Shown here one piece after another: positions 35,844-46,940 of a stretch of 64,000 bases of DNA. The notes beneath the pieces are model-generated. The model was not told the DNA's origin. It saw only the letters and a program-made list of their open reading frames with translations, and did no database searches. A program made the translations under genes and the position numbers. Origin of the DNA: Desulfosarcina alkanivorans. GTDB lineage: Bacteria; Desulfobacterota; Desulfobacteria; Desulfobacterales; Desulfosarcinaceae. The stretch is from NCBI RefSeq assembly GCF_009688945.1, contig NZ_AP021874.1, forward strand, positions 992,001-1,056,000, in the 5' to 3' direction. Numbering within the stretch: position 1 is the first letter of the stretch; each line of letters opens with the position of its first letter.

Positions 35844-36389
35844 TCATTGAGAATCCGTATGCGCTGAATTGTGCAACAGTGAAACGGACAGCTTGATCCA
35901 TTTGCCGTCATCGCTGTTTTTTACTTGAATGCGCTGAATCCGCTCCACGAAAGGCTGCTCGACGATGGTGTTGATCAGGGTCTGAAGGGGTGCGAACGGG
36001 CCACGAAAAATCACGTCGACAGTGAGCCGGCCGTCTCCCCTCTCATAGGCCCGGGCATCGGGGATCACCCCCTCGAGCACCACGCCGGCTGTAAGAGCCA
36101 CCCTCTGAAAAAGGCTGGTCAGCCGACCGCCGTTTTTAATATCCAGCGTCTTTTTTTTCGGGGTTTTTAACCGGGTCGACGGTGCAAGGCGCACCCGTTC
36201 GATCAACTGCCCGTATACCGGTGCCAGTGTCTGCCGCAGGGCAATTTCTTCGTTCAGCAACGCGATCCGGCGGTCGTACTCCTTTATGCTGCGATGGTTC
36301 GGGTATATCACCATGAGCAGAAAGGCGAACACGCCCAGGGCACAGAGAATCACCAATATGGGGCTGCTTTGGTTTTTGGAGTCGGCCAT
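35844..36389 (-). CDS. MshJ/PilO-like pilus assembly protein
   Basis: 181 residues. A single N-terminal transmembrane helix (LVILCALGVFAFLLMVIY), then a coiled coil (YDRRIALLNEEIALRQTLAP) and a ferredoxin-like periplasmic domain with LTVDVIFRGPFAPLQTLIN, the PilO fold. It normally dimerises with PilN. Placed between the PilM/N fusion and the MshK-like gene, matching MSHA order. Sequence similarity in this family is low, so gene order carries part of the weight. Confidence 0.78.
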   Translation of the reverse strand: MADSKNQSSPILVILCALGVFAFLLMVIYPNHRSIKEYDRRIALLNEEIALRQTLAPVYGQLIERVRLAPSTRLKTPKKKTLDIKNGGRLTSLFQRVALTAGVVLEGVIPDARAYERGDGRLTVDVIFRGPFAPLQTLINTIVEQPFVERIQRIQVKNSDDGKWIKLSVSLLHNSAHTDSQ

Positions 36390-36425
36390 GGCGTTCTCTT
36401 GTCGGTCCTTATTTCATCAACCCGG

Positions 36426-38291
36426 TCATGCCAGTTCAAAACGTATGGAGAACCGCAGCACTTGCCGGTCATCGAGGAACTGAAGGCGTTTGCTTTTTAC
36501 AGCGGGTTTTTTGAACAGCGGAGACGCCTCCATGGTCAGCAGGTAACTCGCCAGGTCTGTTTCAAATCGGAGCCGGTCTCCCGTGACGATACCTTCCAGC
36601 TCCAATGTACGCGCGGGTTTCTTATTCGAATGCGTCGATGATGCATCCATATCGGCACGCAGGGCGATCAGCTGAATGTTGTCCGGAACCAGCGTGCTGA
36701 CTTCTGAAATGACGGCGGAGCCATAGTAGCGACGGCTGAGTGTGGTGATGCGGTTTCGTTTCTGGTTCACCTTGGCATAAAGCGCCATGACCAGGTCCCG
36801 GGTCAGCGGAACATTGAACGCATCCCTTTTCTGGATCAACCGCTCCACTTCGGCGGCCTTGGCGGTGATGCGGTTTTCCTGCCACAGGAACCCGCATAAC
36901 AAAAGGACAAGAACGCCGATACAGGCGGCGGAAATGCCGATCCTGATCTTGCGGGCCCGGTCCCTTTTTTCGCGATGACGATAGGTAAAGAGAAAGTTCG
37001 GCGTCAGGTCGTTTGAGGAAAGGGCGATGCCGATGGCAGGCACGAAGCTCTCTTTTATCGACGGGTTGGCCGGTATGGCCACTTCCCGGGTGAACGGATG
37101 CGGGTGCGGAAACGGGTTCAGAACATGGACCGGCACACCCAATTGTTCGCCGATGTGGGAAATGATGGCCGGGCTGCCTGTCACTCGGCCGGAAATGAGA
37201 AGTTCTCCCACACCCGAACGTTTGAAATGCATGCAGAAATGAGAGATCGTACGCTCCACCTGTTTGACCAGCCGTTCGACGGCCGGAAGAATGGCCTGAA
37301 AGATATCAACCGGTTTTTTCCCTTCCCCCGCCGGAGTCGCCTCAGTGGCGCCGTCGGTTTCCAGGTACCGATGGAAATCCTCATAGGCGGCGGCATCGTG
37401 TGCATCCATGTCGCCGTGGGGCAGGCTGTCCGTGTGGTCCCTGTCCGGCATCACCGGGATGTCGTCGGCCGACGGAGGCCGATAGTGGCTGGAGAGCGCG
37501 TCGATCATGCTGTGCATGCCGGCCTTGATTCCCCGTGACAGGATAAGGTCGCCGTCCGCGTAAATGGTGATGCGCGACCAGTCCCTTCCGATGAAAAGAC
37601 AGCAGGTATTGTGCCCGCGGTATGGAACAACGCCGGTTCTCAGAAGGTTCTGAATGGCAAAGGGAACAATCGAAATGCCGGTAAGCGGGTAACCGGCCCT
37701 GGCAAAGAGCCGTTTCAGGGCCTGGGTTTCGGCGATGGGAATCGTAAATGTCATCACCTGGGTTTTGGTCATGCCGTTCTCGTGCACATCCCCCAGGATC
37801 CTGAAATCGAGCAGCATCTCCTTGTCGTTGAATTCGACCTCCTTGGAGAAGGTCCAGAAAACGGCATTGGGAATCTGTTTCTTGGGAAGCTTGGGAATGC
37901 GGATGTAACGGGTTTCCACTTTTGCCGACGCCACGCAGCACCAGATTTCATACCGTTTCAGTCCGGTGCAGGTCCGGGACAATATCTCCGAGAGCGATCT
38001 GGCCAGACCCGGGTTGTCGAATGCTGTGACCGGTTCGACGGAAGTGGCGGTGTAGTCTGTAAGCGTGTAGGCTTTATCCGAAATCCGGTTGATTTTGGCG
38101 ATTTTGATGTCGCCGGTGCCGATTTCAACGCCGATGCCAATCGGTTTCTGGAAGGTCAGGGCGTCAAACAGTCCGGGCTTCGGAGACGCTTGGGCAGGAG
38201 GGGGGGCATTGCCTGACGGCGGCGGAGAGGGGGTATCACGGATCAGATCCAGCAGCTTTTCGGTGGAAGAGATCTCGTCCTTTCGTGCCAA
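36426..38291 (-). CDS. Fused PilM-PilN pilus assembly protein (MshI-like)
   Basis: 621 residues. Residues ~45-420 form an actin-like PilM domain (IGIGVEIGTGDIKIAKI nucleotide-binding loop; LLISGRVTGSP late loop). An acidic insertion lies near 290-330. A transmembrane helix (~450-475, IRIGISAACIGVLVLLLCGFL) leads to a coiled coil and a PilN-like periplasmic domain ending LQFLDDRQVLRFSIRF. PilM and PilN are separate proteins in most type IV pilus systems; here they are one chain, consistent with the MshI position. First gene of the large leftward pilus operon, with a promoter candidate at 38412. Confidence 0.82.
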   Translation of the reverse strand: MARKDEISSTEKLLDLIRDTPSPPPSGNAPPPAQASPKPGLFDALTFQKPIGIGVEIGTGDIKIAKINRISDKAYTLTDYTATSVEPVTAFDNPGLARSLSEILSRTCTGLKRYEIWCCVASAKVETRYIRIPKLPKKQIPNAVFWTFSKEVEFNDKEMLLDFRILGDVHENGMTKTQVMTFTIPIAETQALKRLFARAGYPLTGISIVPFAIQNLLRTGVVPYRGHNTCCLFIGRDWSRITIYADGDLILSRGIKAGMHSMIDALSSHYRPPSADDIPVMPDRDHTDSLPHGDMDAHDAAAYEDFHRYLETDGATEATPAGEGKKPVDIFQAILPAVERLVKQVERTISHFCMHFKRSGVGELLISGRVTGSPAIISHIGEQLGVPVHVLNPFPHPHPFTREVAIPANPSIKESFVPAIGIALSSNDLTPNFLFTYRHREKRDRARKIRIGISAACIGVLVLLLCGFLWQENRITAKAAEVERLIQKRDAFNVPLTRDLVMALYAKVNQKRNRITTLSRRYYGSAVISEVSTLVPDNIQLIALRADMDASSTHSNKKPARTLELEGIVTGDRLRFETDLASYLLTMEASPLFKKPAVKSKRLQFLDDRQVLRFSIRFELA

Positions 38292-38411
38292 TGCAGTGCT
38301 CCGTATCGATTTGGCGGTTCCCGGATGAAGCGCGCGTTGCCGCCATCATCTGCCCGTCGGGCCTTTCCGGCAGAGAAGGGCAACGCGGTAGCACATTTAA
38401 AACGACCCGAT

Positions 38412-38439
38412 GTTGAACTATTTCAACGGCATTTGTCAA
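38412..38439 (-). promoter_or_regulatory. Pilus operon promoter with overlapping palindrome
   Basis: On the minus strand TTGACA (38434-38439) precedes a perfect palindrome GTTGAA-ATAG-TTCAAC (38412-38427) that covers the expected -10 position. The transcript would start ~110 bases before the PilM/N start. The palindrome is a likely operator. The 38292-38731 gap otherwise holds only the rightward promoter below. Confidence 0.5.
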
Positions 38440-38592
38440 GACTTAAAAACCGATGGCAATGGACTTATCATTTTTTTATTATTGGATATTTACCCGGCTG
38501 ACGGGCTGTCGTGCCACTGGCGCCGGGTCAACATTCCACCGCTCGATTGATGTATTCCGATCATAAAACCATCTCCCCGGGCGCATTTGCTC

Positions 38593-38621
38593 TTGAAAAA
38601 AAAATCTCAGGCTTCTATTTT
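38593..38621 (+). promoter_or_regulatory. Candidate promoter of the nucleotide cyclase gene
   Basis: TTGAAA and TATTTT separated by exactly 17 bases, about 110 bases upstream of ATG 38732. Matches 5/6 and 4/6 to consensus. Confidence 0.45.
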
Positions 38622-38731
38622 CATTGCTTCGGTCAGTCCCGTGCAGCCGTGCAGGTCAGTTGCAGCACCATTCAGCCGGCGAACCGGGTCCGACGAGAAA
38701 CTTGTGTAATCCTTTTCCAGCAGAGCCACCG

Positions 38732-39655
38732 ATGAAAACGCCCAACCGTTCTGTTCGACTGACCGACCACATGATGGTGATCGGGTTCACCCTGGCGGTA
38801 ATCTACTGGATTCTCGACTCCTTCCTGTCCATTTTTACCACCTATGACAACTTGTTCGAACAACTGCTCGGGGTCAACCTGGACGAAGTGTGGACACGGC
38901 TGATCGTGCTGTGCCTCTTCGCCATTTTCGGGTCCCATGCCCAGTACACGATCAATGAACGCAAAAAGGCGGAAGCCACATTGGAGCGTGACGCCGCCAC
39001 CCGCGAACGTTTTCAGCGGTTACTTTCACCGGATCTGGCCGAACGCGTGGTGTCGGGAGAACTGAAGGTGGAAAAAGGGGGCAAGGACCGGGTGGCAACG
39101 GTCCTTTTCGTGGACATCCGCGGGTTCACCACCATGAGTGAGAACAATAAGGCGTCGGAGGTGCTCCGCCTGCTCAACGAGTACTACGAAGTGCTGGTCG
39201 AAGTGGTATTCCGTCATGAAGGCACCGTGGATAAATTCATCGGCGATGAAATGATGGTCATCTGGGGAGCCCCCGTCGAGCACGACAACGACCCCCACCG
39301 GGCGGTGATGGCCGCCCTGGACATGCAAACGGCACTGGCCGGATTCAATCGAAAAAACATGGCCGAGGGAGGGCCGGAAATCAAAGTCGGCATCGGCATC
39401 AACACCGGCAACCTCATGGCAGGATATATCGGGTCCTCCCACACCATGAGCTATTCGGTTATCGGCGACACCGTCAACACCGCCTCCCGCCTCTGTTCTT
39501 CGGCGCTGCCGGGTCAGATTCTGGTCTCGGAAGAAACATGGGGCTTGGTTCAAGACCGGTTCGAGGCCGTACCTCTGGGAAAGGTCCGGGCCAGGGGCAA
39601 ATTTAGACCGGTGAAGGCCTTTTCCGTTGTCGGCCCCAAGCCGCCTTCCGAATGA
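38732..39655 (+). CDS. Membrane-anchored class III adenylate/guanylate cyclase
   Basis: 307 residues from ATG 38732. Two N-terminal transmembrane helices (~15-35, ~60-80) and a short helical linker lead to a CHD catalytic domain (~125-300): FVDIRGFTTMSE (first metal Asp), VDKFIGDEMMVIWG (Lys and second Asp), VGIGINTGNLMAG, and SVIGDTVNTASRLCS with the transition-state Asn/Arg. The residues look suited to cAMP production, although GTP use is not excluded. cAMP could act on the twin cyclic-nucleotide-binding protein at 48847. Divergent from the pilus operon. Confidence 0.85.
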   Translation: MKTPNRSVRLTDHMMVIGFTLAVIYWILDSFLSIFTTYDNLFEQLLGVNLDEVWTRLIVLCLFAIFGSHAQYTINERKKAEATLERDAATRERFQRLLSPDLAERVVSGELKVEKGGKDRVATVLFVDIRGFTTMSENNKASEVLRLLNEYYEVLVEVVFRHEGTVDKFIGDEMMVIWGAPVEHDNDPHRAVMAALDMQTALAGFNRKNMAEGGPEIKVGIGINTGNLMAGYIGSSHTMSYSVIGDTVNTASRLCSSALPGQILVSEETWGLVQDRFEAVPLGKVRARGKFRPVKAFSVVGPKPPSE

Positions 39656-39778
39656 TTGAGAGGCGCTTTTTCCAATCCCGAGGGGCGATGTGTCAACGTC
39701 GGGTGCAGCTTTACGCTTTGCGCCAGGTGTGCTATATATCAGCGTTTAACGGCAGTGCCGAATGAGAATAAACAGCTT

Positions 39779-40273
39779 ATGACACGCATCGGTCTGGGAT
39801 ATGACATTCATCGGTTGGAACCGGGCAGAGAATTAGTGCTGGGTGGGGAAACGATCCCCTTTGACAAGGGCCTCGAGGGTCATTCCGACGCCGATGTCCT
39901 GGTGCATGCAGCCTGCGACGCCCTTCTGGGTGCAGCGGGAATGGGCGACATCGGCGACCATTTCCCCGATACCGACCCCCGCTATCGGGGCATCTACAGC
40001 ATTGAACTGCTGACGTCCGTCTACCGCCGGATAAAAGCCCGCGGCTTTGCCCTGGTCAATATGGACGCCACCGTTTTTGCCCAGGCGCCCCGGCTGTCTC
40101 CCCATAAAGCACGGATGGCCCTGCGAATGGCCGACTGCATGTCCGTGGATCCCGGGACCATTAATATCAAGGCCACCACCACCGAAGGTCTCGGCGTCAT
40201 TGGACGGGGTGATGGAATCGCCGCCATGTGCGTGGCCCTGCTTCAGACCACAACGCCGGCAGCCGGCAGATAA
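39779..40273 (+). CDS. ispF: 2-C-methyl-D-erythritol 2,4-cyclodiphosphate synthase
   Basis: MEP isoprenoid pathway enzyme, 164 residues (family ~158). Metal-binding D-x-H in GYDIHRL, and GHSDADVLVHAACDALLGA with the third His ligand. The conserved DIGDHFPDTD and KATTTEGLGVIGRGDGIA complete the signature. ATG 39779 is in the middle of a longer open frame (from 39656) whose upstream part lacks family similarity; the ribosome site is weak. IspD is not adjacent. Co-directional with cysS. Confidence 0.95.
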   Translation: MTRIGLGYDIHRLEPGRELVLGGETIPFDKGLEGHSDADVLVHAACDALLGAAGMGDIGDHFPDTDPRYRGIYSIELLTSVYRRIKARGFALVNMDATVFAQAPRLSPHKARMALRMADCMSVDPGTINIKATTTEGLGVIGRGDGIAAMCVALLQTTTPAAGR

Positions 40274-40297
40274 CCCGTCGCGCGAGGTTTTTCAAAG

Positions 40298-41728
40298 ATG
40301 GCCATGCGAATTTACAACACCCTGACAAAAACCAAGGAAACCTTTGAGCCGATGGTGCCCGGCCAGGTCAAGATGTATGTCTGCGGCCCCACCGTCTATG
40401 ATTACTGCCACGTGGGACATGCCCGTTCGGTCGTGGTGTTTGACGTGGTCGTGCGCTACCTGCGGGCCATGGGGTATCAGGTGACCTATGTCCGCAACTT
40501 CACGGACGTGGATGACAAAATTATCAACCGGGCCGGGGAGGTGGGCATGGATGCTCGCCGGTTGGCCGAAAAGTATATCGCCGAGTTCTACCGTGATATG
40601 GACGCGCTGAATGTGATCCGCGCCGACCGGGAACCCAGGGTCACCGAGCATATCGACGACATTATCGGCATCGTGAAGACCCTGATTGACAAAAAGGCTG
40701 CCTATACCGCTGACGGCGACGTCTTTTACGCGGTGGAGACCTTTGGTGAATACGGCAAGCTGTCCGGTCGTAAACTGGCGGACATGGTGGCCGGGAGCCG
40801 CATAGAAATCAATGAAAACAAGCGCAATCCATTCGACTTCGTCCTGTGGAAAGCAGCCAAGCCGGGCGAACCGTCGTGGCCGAGTCCCTGGGGGAAAGGC
40901 CGGCCGGGATGGCATATCGAGTGTTCGGCAATGAGTTGCCGGTTTCTGGGTGAGACCTTCGATATCCACGGCGGCGGAAAGGATCTGATCTTTCCCCACC
41001 ATGAAAATGAGATCGCCCAGTCCGAGGCCGCCCACGGCAAACCCTTCGCCCGCTATTGGATGCACAACGGGTTCGTGAACATCGACAACGAGAAAATGAG
41101 CAAGTCCTTGAACAATTTTCTGATGATCAGGGACATTCTGAACACCTACCATCCCGAAACCGTCCGCCTGTTCCTGCTTTCCAGCCATTACCGCAGCCCC
41201 ATCGATTTTTCCGACCGCAATCTGAAAGAGTCGGAAAAGGCGCTGGACAAGGTTTACGGCCTGGTCAAACGCATCGACGAGGAAGCCGGCATCGCCGCCG
41301 GCACGTCGCCCGGCGGCGCCTACTGGCAAACCTTTTGCGAATCCATGAACGACGATTTCAACACCGCCAAAGGCGTCGGGATTCTCTTTAACCTGGTGAA
41401 GGAAGCCAATCGGATCGTGGACGGCGGCAAAGCCACCACGCCGGCCGATGGATCGCTCGCGACCCTGTCGGCCGACCTGGTCCGGATGGGCCAGGCACTC
41501 GGCATCCTCCAGCAGTCCTGGCAATCCTATTTCGAGCAGCGGAGCCGGACGCGGCTTCGGGACATGGCCATTTCAGCGGACGCCATCGACGCGCTGGTTG
41601 CCGAACGGACGGTGGCTCGCAGCGAAAAGAACTGGAAGCGGGCCGACGAGATCAGGCAGCAGCTGGAAAAAGACGGAATCATTCTCGAGGACAAGGCGGA
41701 CGGGACCCGTTGGAAAGTCGCCACCTGA
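40298..41728 (+). CDS. cysS: Cysteinyl-tRNA synthetase
   Basis: Charges tRNA-Cys. 476 residues. Class I signature HVGH (PTVYDYCHVGHAR), zinc ligands in YVCGPTVYD and GWHIECSAMS, plus a His in PHHENE, and the KMSKS loop as EKMSKSLNNF. The C-terminal DALR-type region ends in a coiled helix (SEKNWKRADEIRQQLEKDGI). It follows ispF by 24 bp and precedes uvrB by 6 bp, so ispF-cysS-uvrB are probably one transcript. Confidence 0.96.
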   Translation: MAMRIYNTLTKTKETFEPMVPGQVKMYVCGPTVYDYCHVGHARSVVVFDVVVRYLRAMGYQVTYVRNFTDVDDKIINRAGEVGMDARRLAEKYIAEFYRDMDALNVIRADREPRVTEHIDDIIGIVKTLIDKKAAYTADGDVFYAVETFGEYGKLSGRKLADMVAGSRIEINENKRNPFDFVLWKAAKPGEPSWPSPWGKGRPGWHIECSAMSCRFLGETFDIHGGGKDLIFPHHENEIAQSEAAHGKPFARYWMHNGFVNIDNEKMSKSLNNFLMIRDILNTYHPETVRLFLLSSHYRSPIDFSDRNLKESEKALDKVYGLVKRIDEEAGIAAGTSPGGAYWQTFCESMNDDFNTAKGVGILFNLVKEANRIVDGGKATTPADGSLATLSADLVRMGQALGILQQSWQSYFEQRSRTRLRDMAISADAIDALVAERTVARSEKNWKRADEIRQQLEKDGIILEDKADGTRWKVAT

Positions 41729-41734
41729 TCGACC

Positions 41735-43729
41735 ATGTCATCGTTTAAGCTGGTTTCCGAACATACGCCCTGCGGCGATCAACCCCAAGCCATCGATACC
41801 ATTGCGGCCAGGATCCAGGAAGGCGCCCGGAGCCAGGTACTGCTGGGGGTCACCGGTTCCGGCAAAACCTTCACCATGGCCAACATCATCGCCCGGGTCA
41901 ACCGGCCGGCGCTGATCCTGGCGCCCAACAAAACCCTGGCCGCCCAACTCTACAACGAATTCCGCCAGCTCTTTCCAGACAATGCGGTCGAATATTTTGT
42001 CAGCTACTACGACTACTACCAGCCCGAAGCCTACCTGCCGACCACCGACACGTATATCCAGAAAGACTCGTCCATCAATGAGTTGATCGATAAAATGCGT
42101 CATTCTGCCACGCGCAATGTGCTGTCGCGAACCGACGTGGTGGTCGTGGCCAGCGTGTCGTGCATTTTCGGCCTGGGGGCGCCGGAAGATTACCTTTCCA
42201 TGCGCATCGACATCGAGGCCGGCATGGATCTGCCGCGGGAACGATTGCTCTACCAGCTGGTGTCGATCCATTACCAGCGAAACGATATGGATTTCCACCG
42301 CGGGGTTTTCCGGGTGCGTGGCGACCGCGTTGAAATCTTTCCCGCCTACGAGGAGGACAAGGCGATCCGGATCGATTATTTTGGTGATGAGATCGAGAAT
42401 ATCTTCGAATTCGATCCGCTCAAAGGGACCACGATGGGACACCTGGACAAGGTGACCCTGTTCCCGGCCAGCCACTACGTCACCCGCCGGGCGACCCTGG
42501 AGCGCGCCACCCGGACCATCGTCGAGGAACTCAAGGGCCGTGTCGATTTCTTTCGCGATGAAAACAAACTGATCGAAGCCCAGCGCATTGAAGAACGCAC
42601 CCGCTTCGATCTGGAAATGATTCAGGAGATCGGCTACTGCAACGGTATTGAGAACTATTCCCGGCATCTGACCGGACGCTTGCCTGGCCAGCCGCCGCCG
42701 ACACTGCTGGATTATTTCCCCAAGGATTTTCTCGTCTTCGTGGATGAGAGTCATATCGCCGTATCTCAGATTCGGGCCATGTACAAAGGGGACCGGTCCC
42801 GCAAGACAACCCTGGTCAACTATGGATTCCGGTTGCCGTCGGCCCTGGACAACCGGCCGCTGAAATTCGACGAATGGTCCCGGCGAATCCACCAGATCGT
42901 CTATGTGTCGGCCACACCGGCTGACTATGAACTGGCGGCCGCCGAAGGACAGGTGGTGGAGCAGATCGTTCGGCCCACCGGTCTCATCGACCCGAAAATA
43001 CATGTGCGCCCTGCGCGTCACCAGGTGGATGACCTGTATGGGGAGATTCGTGACCGGCAGCAGCGCGGGGAACGGATTCTGGTGACCACCCTGACCAAAC
43101 GGATGGCCGAAGACCTCACCGAGTATTATACGGATCTGGGGCTGGCCGTGCGATACCTGCATTCCGATATTTCCACCATGGAACGCATGGACATTATCCG
43201 GGACCTGCGGGTGGGCAAATTCGACGCCCTGATCGGCATCAATCTGCTGCGCGAAGGGCTGGATATTCCCGAGGTGTCCCTGGCGGCGATCCTCGATGCG
43301 GACAAGGAAGGCTTTCTGAGGTCCGCGCGCTCTCTGATCCAGACGTGCGGCCGTGCAGCCAGAAACGTCAACGGCACGGTCATCCTTTATGCCGACCGGA
43401 TAACCGCTTCCATGCGGCAGGCCATCGAAGAAACCAGCCGGCGGCGGACCATTCAGCAGCGGTATAATCGAAAACACCACATCACCCCGAAAACCGTCCA
43501 TAAAGCCATCACGGACATTTTCGACATGGCCTACGAACCGGCCGAGACCGAACCGGCACAGGTCGCCGAAGCGCCGGCTGCCTATGGCCCCGTCGACAAT
43601 ATCGAGTCCGCGATTCTTGATCTGGAAGCACAAATGCAGGCGGCGGCCAAGGAACTGGCCTTTGAACAGGCGGCCCGGATCCGGGACCGGATCAAGGCGC
43701 TGAGGAAACGGATGTTGTTTGAGTCGTAA
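41735..43729 (+). CDS. uvrB: Excinuclease ABC subunit B
   Basis: Nucleotide excision repair helicase-like subunit that loads onto damage with UvrA. 664 residues (usual). Walker [14 protein letters not shown], beta-hairpin [22 protein letters not shown]-like FVDESHIAV, motif [17 protein letters not shown] and QTCGRAARN, and the C-terminal UVR domain ([18 protein letters not shown]) that binds UvrC. A dispersed element separates it from uvrC, which follows on the same strand. Confidence 0.97.
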   Translation: MSSFKLVSEHTPCGDQPQAIDTIAARIQEGARSQVLLGVTGSGKTFTMANIIARVNRPALILAPNKTLAAQLYNEFRQLFPDNAVEYFVSYYDYYQPEAYLPTTDTYIQKDSSINELIDKMRHSATRNVLSRTDVVVVASVSCIFGLGAPEDYLSMRIDIEAGMDLPRERLLYQLVSIHYQRNDMDFHRGVFRVRGDRVEIFPAYEEDKAIRIDYFGDEIENIFEFDPLKGTTMGHLDKVTLFPASHYVTRRATLERATRTIVEELKGRVDFFRDENKLIEAQRIEERTRFDLEMIQEIGYCNGIENYSRHLTGRLPGQPPPTLLDYFPKDFLVFVDESHIAVSQIRAMYKGDRSRKTTLVNYGFRLPSALDNRPLKFDEWSRRIHQIVYVSATPADYELAAAEGQVVEQIVRPTGLIDPKIHVRPARHQVDDLYGEIRDRQQRGERILVTTLTKRMAEDLTEYYTDLGLAVRYLHSDISTMERMDIIRDLRVGKFDALIGINLLREGLDIPEVSLAAILDADKEGFLRSARSLIQTCGRAARNVNGTVILYADRITASMRQAIEETSRRRTIQQRYNRKHHITPKTVHKAITDIFDMAYEPAETEPAQVAEAPAAYGPVDNIESAILDLEAQMQAAAKELAFEQAARIRDRIKALRKRMLFES

Positions 43730-43732
43730 CCG

Positions 43733-43887
43733 TTGACAGTTCCGTAAAAAGTCCGATATCTGCCTTACGCTTGATCCCTGGTCACTGCGGCGTACCATAA
43801 GTACGCCTCATTTTTCGGGATTCGCAAACCTTGATCTCGAACTTTTTACAAAACTGCCTGAAATGTGACTTTTTACGAAGCCGTCAA
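43733..43887 (-). repeat. Dispersed intergenic element, copy A (inverted)
   Basis: 155 bp with terminal inverted repeats of about 20 bp: left TTGACAGTTCCGTAAAAAGTC, right (reverse complement) TTGACGGCTTCGTAAAAAGTC. An inner palindrome GGCGTAC-TTATG-GTACGCC (on the minus strand) can form a hairpin. The minus strand matches copies B and C (CGCAGTGAC, GGGATCAAGCG, CAGATATCGG). It starts 3 bp after the uvrB stop and ends 16 bp before uvrC. Confidence 0.88.
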
Positions 43888-43903
43888 CCGTTGGTGACCG
43901 CCC

Positions 43904-45751
43904 ATGGAAAAACCCTCAACCCAGCCGGATTCATCGACCCGGTTTGTCGAACTCATCAAGGGCGCCAGCGAAAGCCCCGGCGTCTATTTGATGAAGGACA
44001 GCCGCGGGAAAATCATATATGTGGGCAAAGCCATCAATCTTAAAAAACGGCTGTCGTCCTATTTCCAGCGACAGGACCAGCACAGTGCCAAGACGGCCCT
44101 GATGGTTGCGCGGGTGGCCGACATTGAAACCGTGGTGACGGCTTCCGAAAAAGAGGCCCTGATTCTTGAATCCAACCTGATCAAACGACACCGGCCACGA
44201 TTCAATGTGGTCCTCAAGGACGATAAACGCTACCCCTCCATCCGCATCAACGTCAAAACCACCTATCCGAAAATCGAAATCGTCCGCCGGACACCCCGGG
44301 ACGGCGCCGTGTATTTCGGACCGTTTTCTTCGGCCCTCGCCGTGCGGCAGACCGTCAAATTGATCAACAAAACCTTCCCCTTGAGAAAATGCAGCGATCG
44401 AACCCTGAGCCACCGGTCGCGACCGTGCATCCACCACCAGATGGGCCACTGTCTGGCGCCCTGCTGCCTGTCCGTGGATCCCGCCGCGTACCGCGCCATC
44501 GTCAAAGAAGTGATCCTGTTTTTAAAGGGGCGTACCCCCGAATTGATCAAGCGGGTGCGCCGGCATATGTTCAAGGCGTCCGCTGCACAGGATTTCGAAA
44601 CGGCGGCGGTGCTGCGCGACCGCATGGTCGCCCTGGAAAAAACCCTGGAACGTCAGGTTACCGTAACCACCGACTTTCTGGACCGGGATGTGATCGGCAC
44701 CAGTGGCAGCAGCGATTTCAGCATCCTGACGGTGATGACCCTTCGCCGCGGTTTTCTCCAGGGGGTCCGGCATTTTGAACTGACCCATGCGGCCGCCGAA
44801 AAGGGCGAACTGGTGGCCCAGTTTCTGGTGCAGTATTACCACCAGGCCCACAACATTCCCGTCGAGGTGCTGGTGCCCCGATTGCCGGAAAATTCCTCCC
44901 TGCTCGAAGAAACCTTGTCCGGATGGAAGAAACGGCGCGTGAGGATCCGACATCCCAGGCGGGGGGAAAAACGGCGCCTCCTTGAAATGGCCGAAGCCAA
45001 TGCGAAAAATACGCTTCGTGAACGGATTCAGAAATCCACGGGCGAAGCCGCCGTACTCGACGCCTTGAAACGGCGCCTTCGTATGGACCGCAAGCCGTTG
45101 CGAATCGAGTGTTTTGACAATTCCAACCTGGCCGGTACGAATCCGGTGTCCGCCATGGTGGTTTTTGTCAACGGCCGCCCCCACAAAGCCGGCTACCGCA
45201 GGTACGCGATCCGAACGGTCGCTTCTCCGGATGACTACGCCAGCATGTCCGAAGTCCTGGCCAGACGATACGGAAAGATCGGCCCGGCCAACCCCGAACC
45301 CGACCTGCTGCTGGTGGACGGCGGGAAGGGGCAGGTGAACATCGCCATGGCCGTGCTGGCGCAACTGGGTTTGAGCGGGCGATTTGCCGTGGCCGGGATT
45401 GCCAAGAAAGATGCGGAGAAAAAAGAAACCGCGGATAAAATCTATCTGCCCAACCGGTCCAATCCCGTTGGTCTGGGTTCAGATGGCCGGCTGCTGCTGA
45501 TGCTTCAGCAAATTCGTGACGAAGCCCATCGCTTTGCGATCACCTTTCAACGCAAACAACGCACCCGGGCGACGGTGCGATCCGCCCTGGACGCGGTTCC
45601 CGGGGTGGGCCCCAAACGGAAAGCCACGCTGCTCAAACATTTTGGAAGCATAAAAAAAATCCGGGCAGCCACTGTCCATGAACTCAGTGAACTGCCCGGT
45701 ATCAATAAAAATCTGGCCGAAGCCATCAAAAGATCGTTATCTTGCGACTGA
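43904..45751 (+). CDS. uvrC: Excinuclease ABC subunit C
   Basis: Dual-incision nuclease of excision repair. 615 residues. N-terminal GIY-YIG nuclease (PGVYLMKDSRGKIIYVGKA), UVR motif (ASAAQDFETAAVLRDRM), the RNase H-like C-terminal nuclease with LRIECFDNSNLAGT and LLLVDGGKGQVN, and twin HhH motifs (LDAVPGVGPKRKATLL; LSELPGINKNLAEAI). Directly after uvrB apart from the dispersed element, which may affect coupling of the two genes. Confidence 0.97.
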   Translation: MEKPSTQPDSSTRFVELIKGASESPGVYLMKDSRGKIIYVGKAINLKKRLSSYFQRQDQHSAKTALMVARVADIETVVTASEKEALILESNLIKRHRPRFNVVLKDDKRYPSIRINVKTTYPKIEIVRRTPRDGAVYFGPFSSALAVRQTVKLINKTFPLRKCSDRTLSHRSRPCIHHQMGHCLAPCCLSVDPAAYRAIVKEVILFLKGRTPELIKRVRRHMFKASAAQDFETAAVLRDRMVALEKTLERQVTVTTDFLDRDVIGTSGSSDFSILTVMTLRRGFLQGVRHFELTHAAAEKGELVAQFLVQYYHQAHNIPVEVLVPRLPENSSLLEETLSGWKKRRVRIRHPRRGEKRRLLEMAEANAKNTLRERIQKSTGEAAVLDALKRRLRMDRKPLRIECFDNSNLAGTNPVSAMVVFVNGRPHKAGYRRYAIRTVASPDDYASMSEVLARRYGKIGPANPEPDLLLVDGGKGQVNIAMAVLAQLGLSGRFAVAGIAKKDAEKKETADKIYLPNRSNPVGLGSDGRLLLMLQQIRDEAHRFAITFQRKQRTRATVRSALDAVPGVGPKRKATLLKHFGSIKKIRAATVHELSELPGINKNLAEAIKRSLSCD

Positions 45752-45834
45752 TGAATTCGCCCGGTTTTTTCCCCGAGCCATCAATGCGTGTCATGTTCTT
45801 TCAGACATTCAGGCTGGGCGTTCCGATCGAGGCC

Positions 45835-45870
45835 GCAGCGTTTTGGAAACCGCTGGCGTAGCAACGCTGC
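45835..45870. other. Inverted repeat downstream of uvrC
   Basis: An 8-bp perfect repeat, GCAGCGTT and AACGCTGC, encloses a 20-base loop in the 184-bp gap between uvrC and convergent mdh (45752-45935). It has no T run. Could help termination of both genes; nothing else is seen in the gap. Confidence 0.4.
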
Positions 45871-45935
45871 GTCGAGGATTTTCAAAAATGCGAGAACGAA
45901 GATCCGGGCCGCAAGATGCTGTTTCCGGATGGACA

Positions 45936-46886
<951 letters not shown>

Positions 46887-46940
46887 TTAAGGGGTTAGTA
46901 TGCGGATTTTTTCAAACAGGGAAAAGGAGTAAGAGGAAAC

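Noticed and set aside
41738..43798. Long open frame on the minus strand across uvrB (686 codons)
   Set aside because: It mirrors the real uvrB gene, lacks any known motif and is explained by high GC codon bias in an antisense frame.
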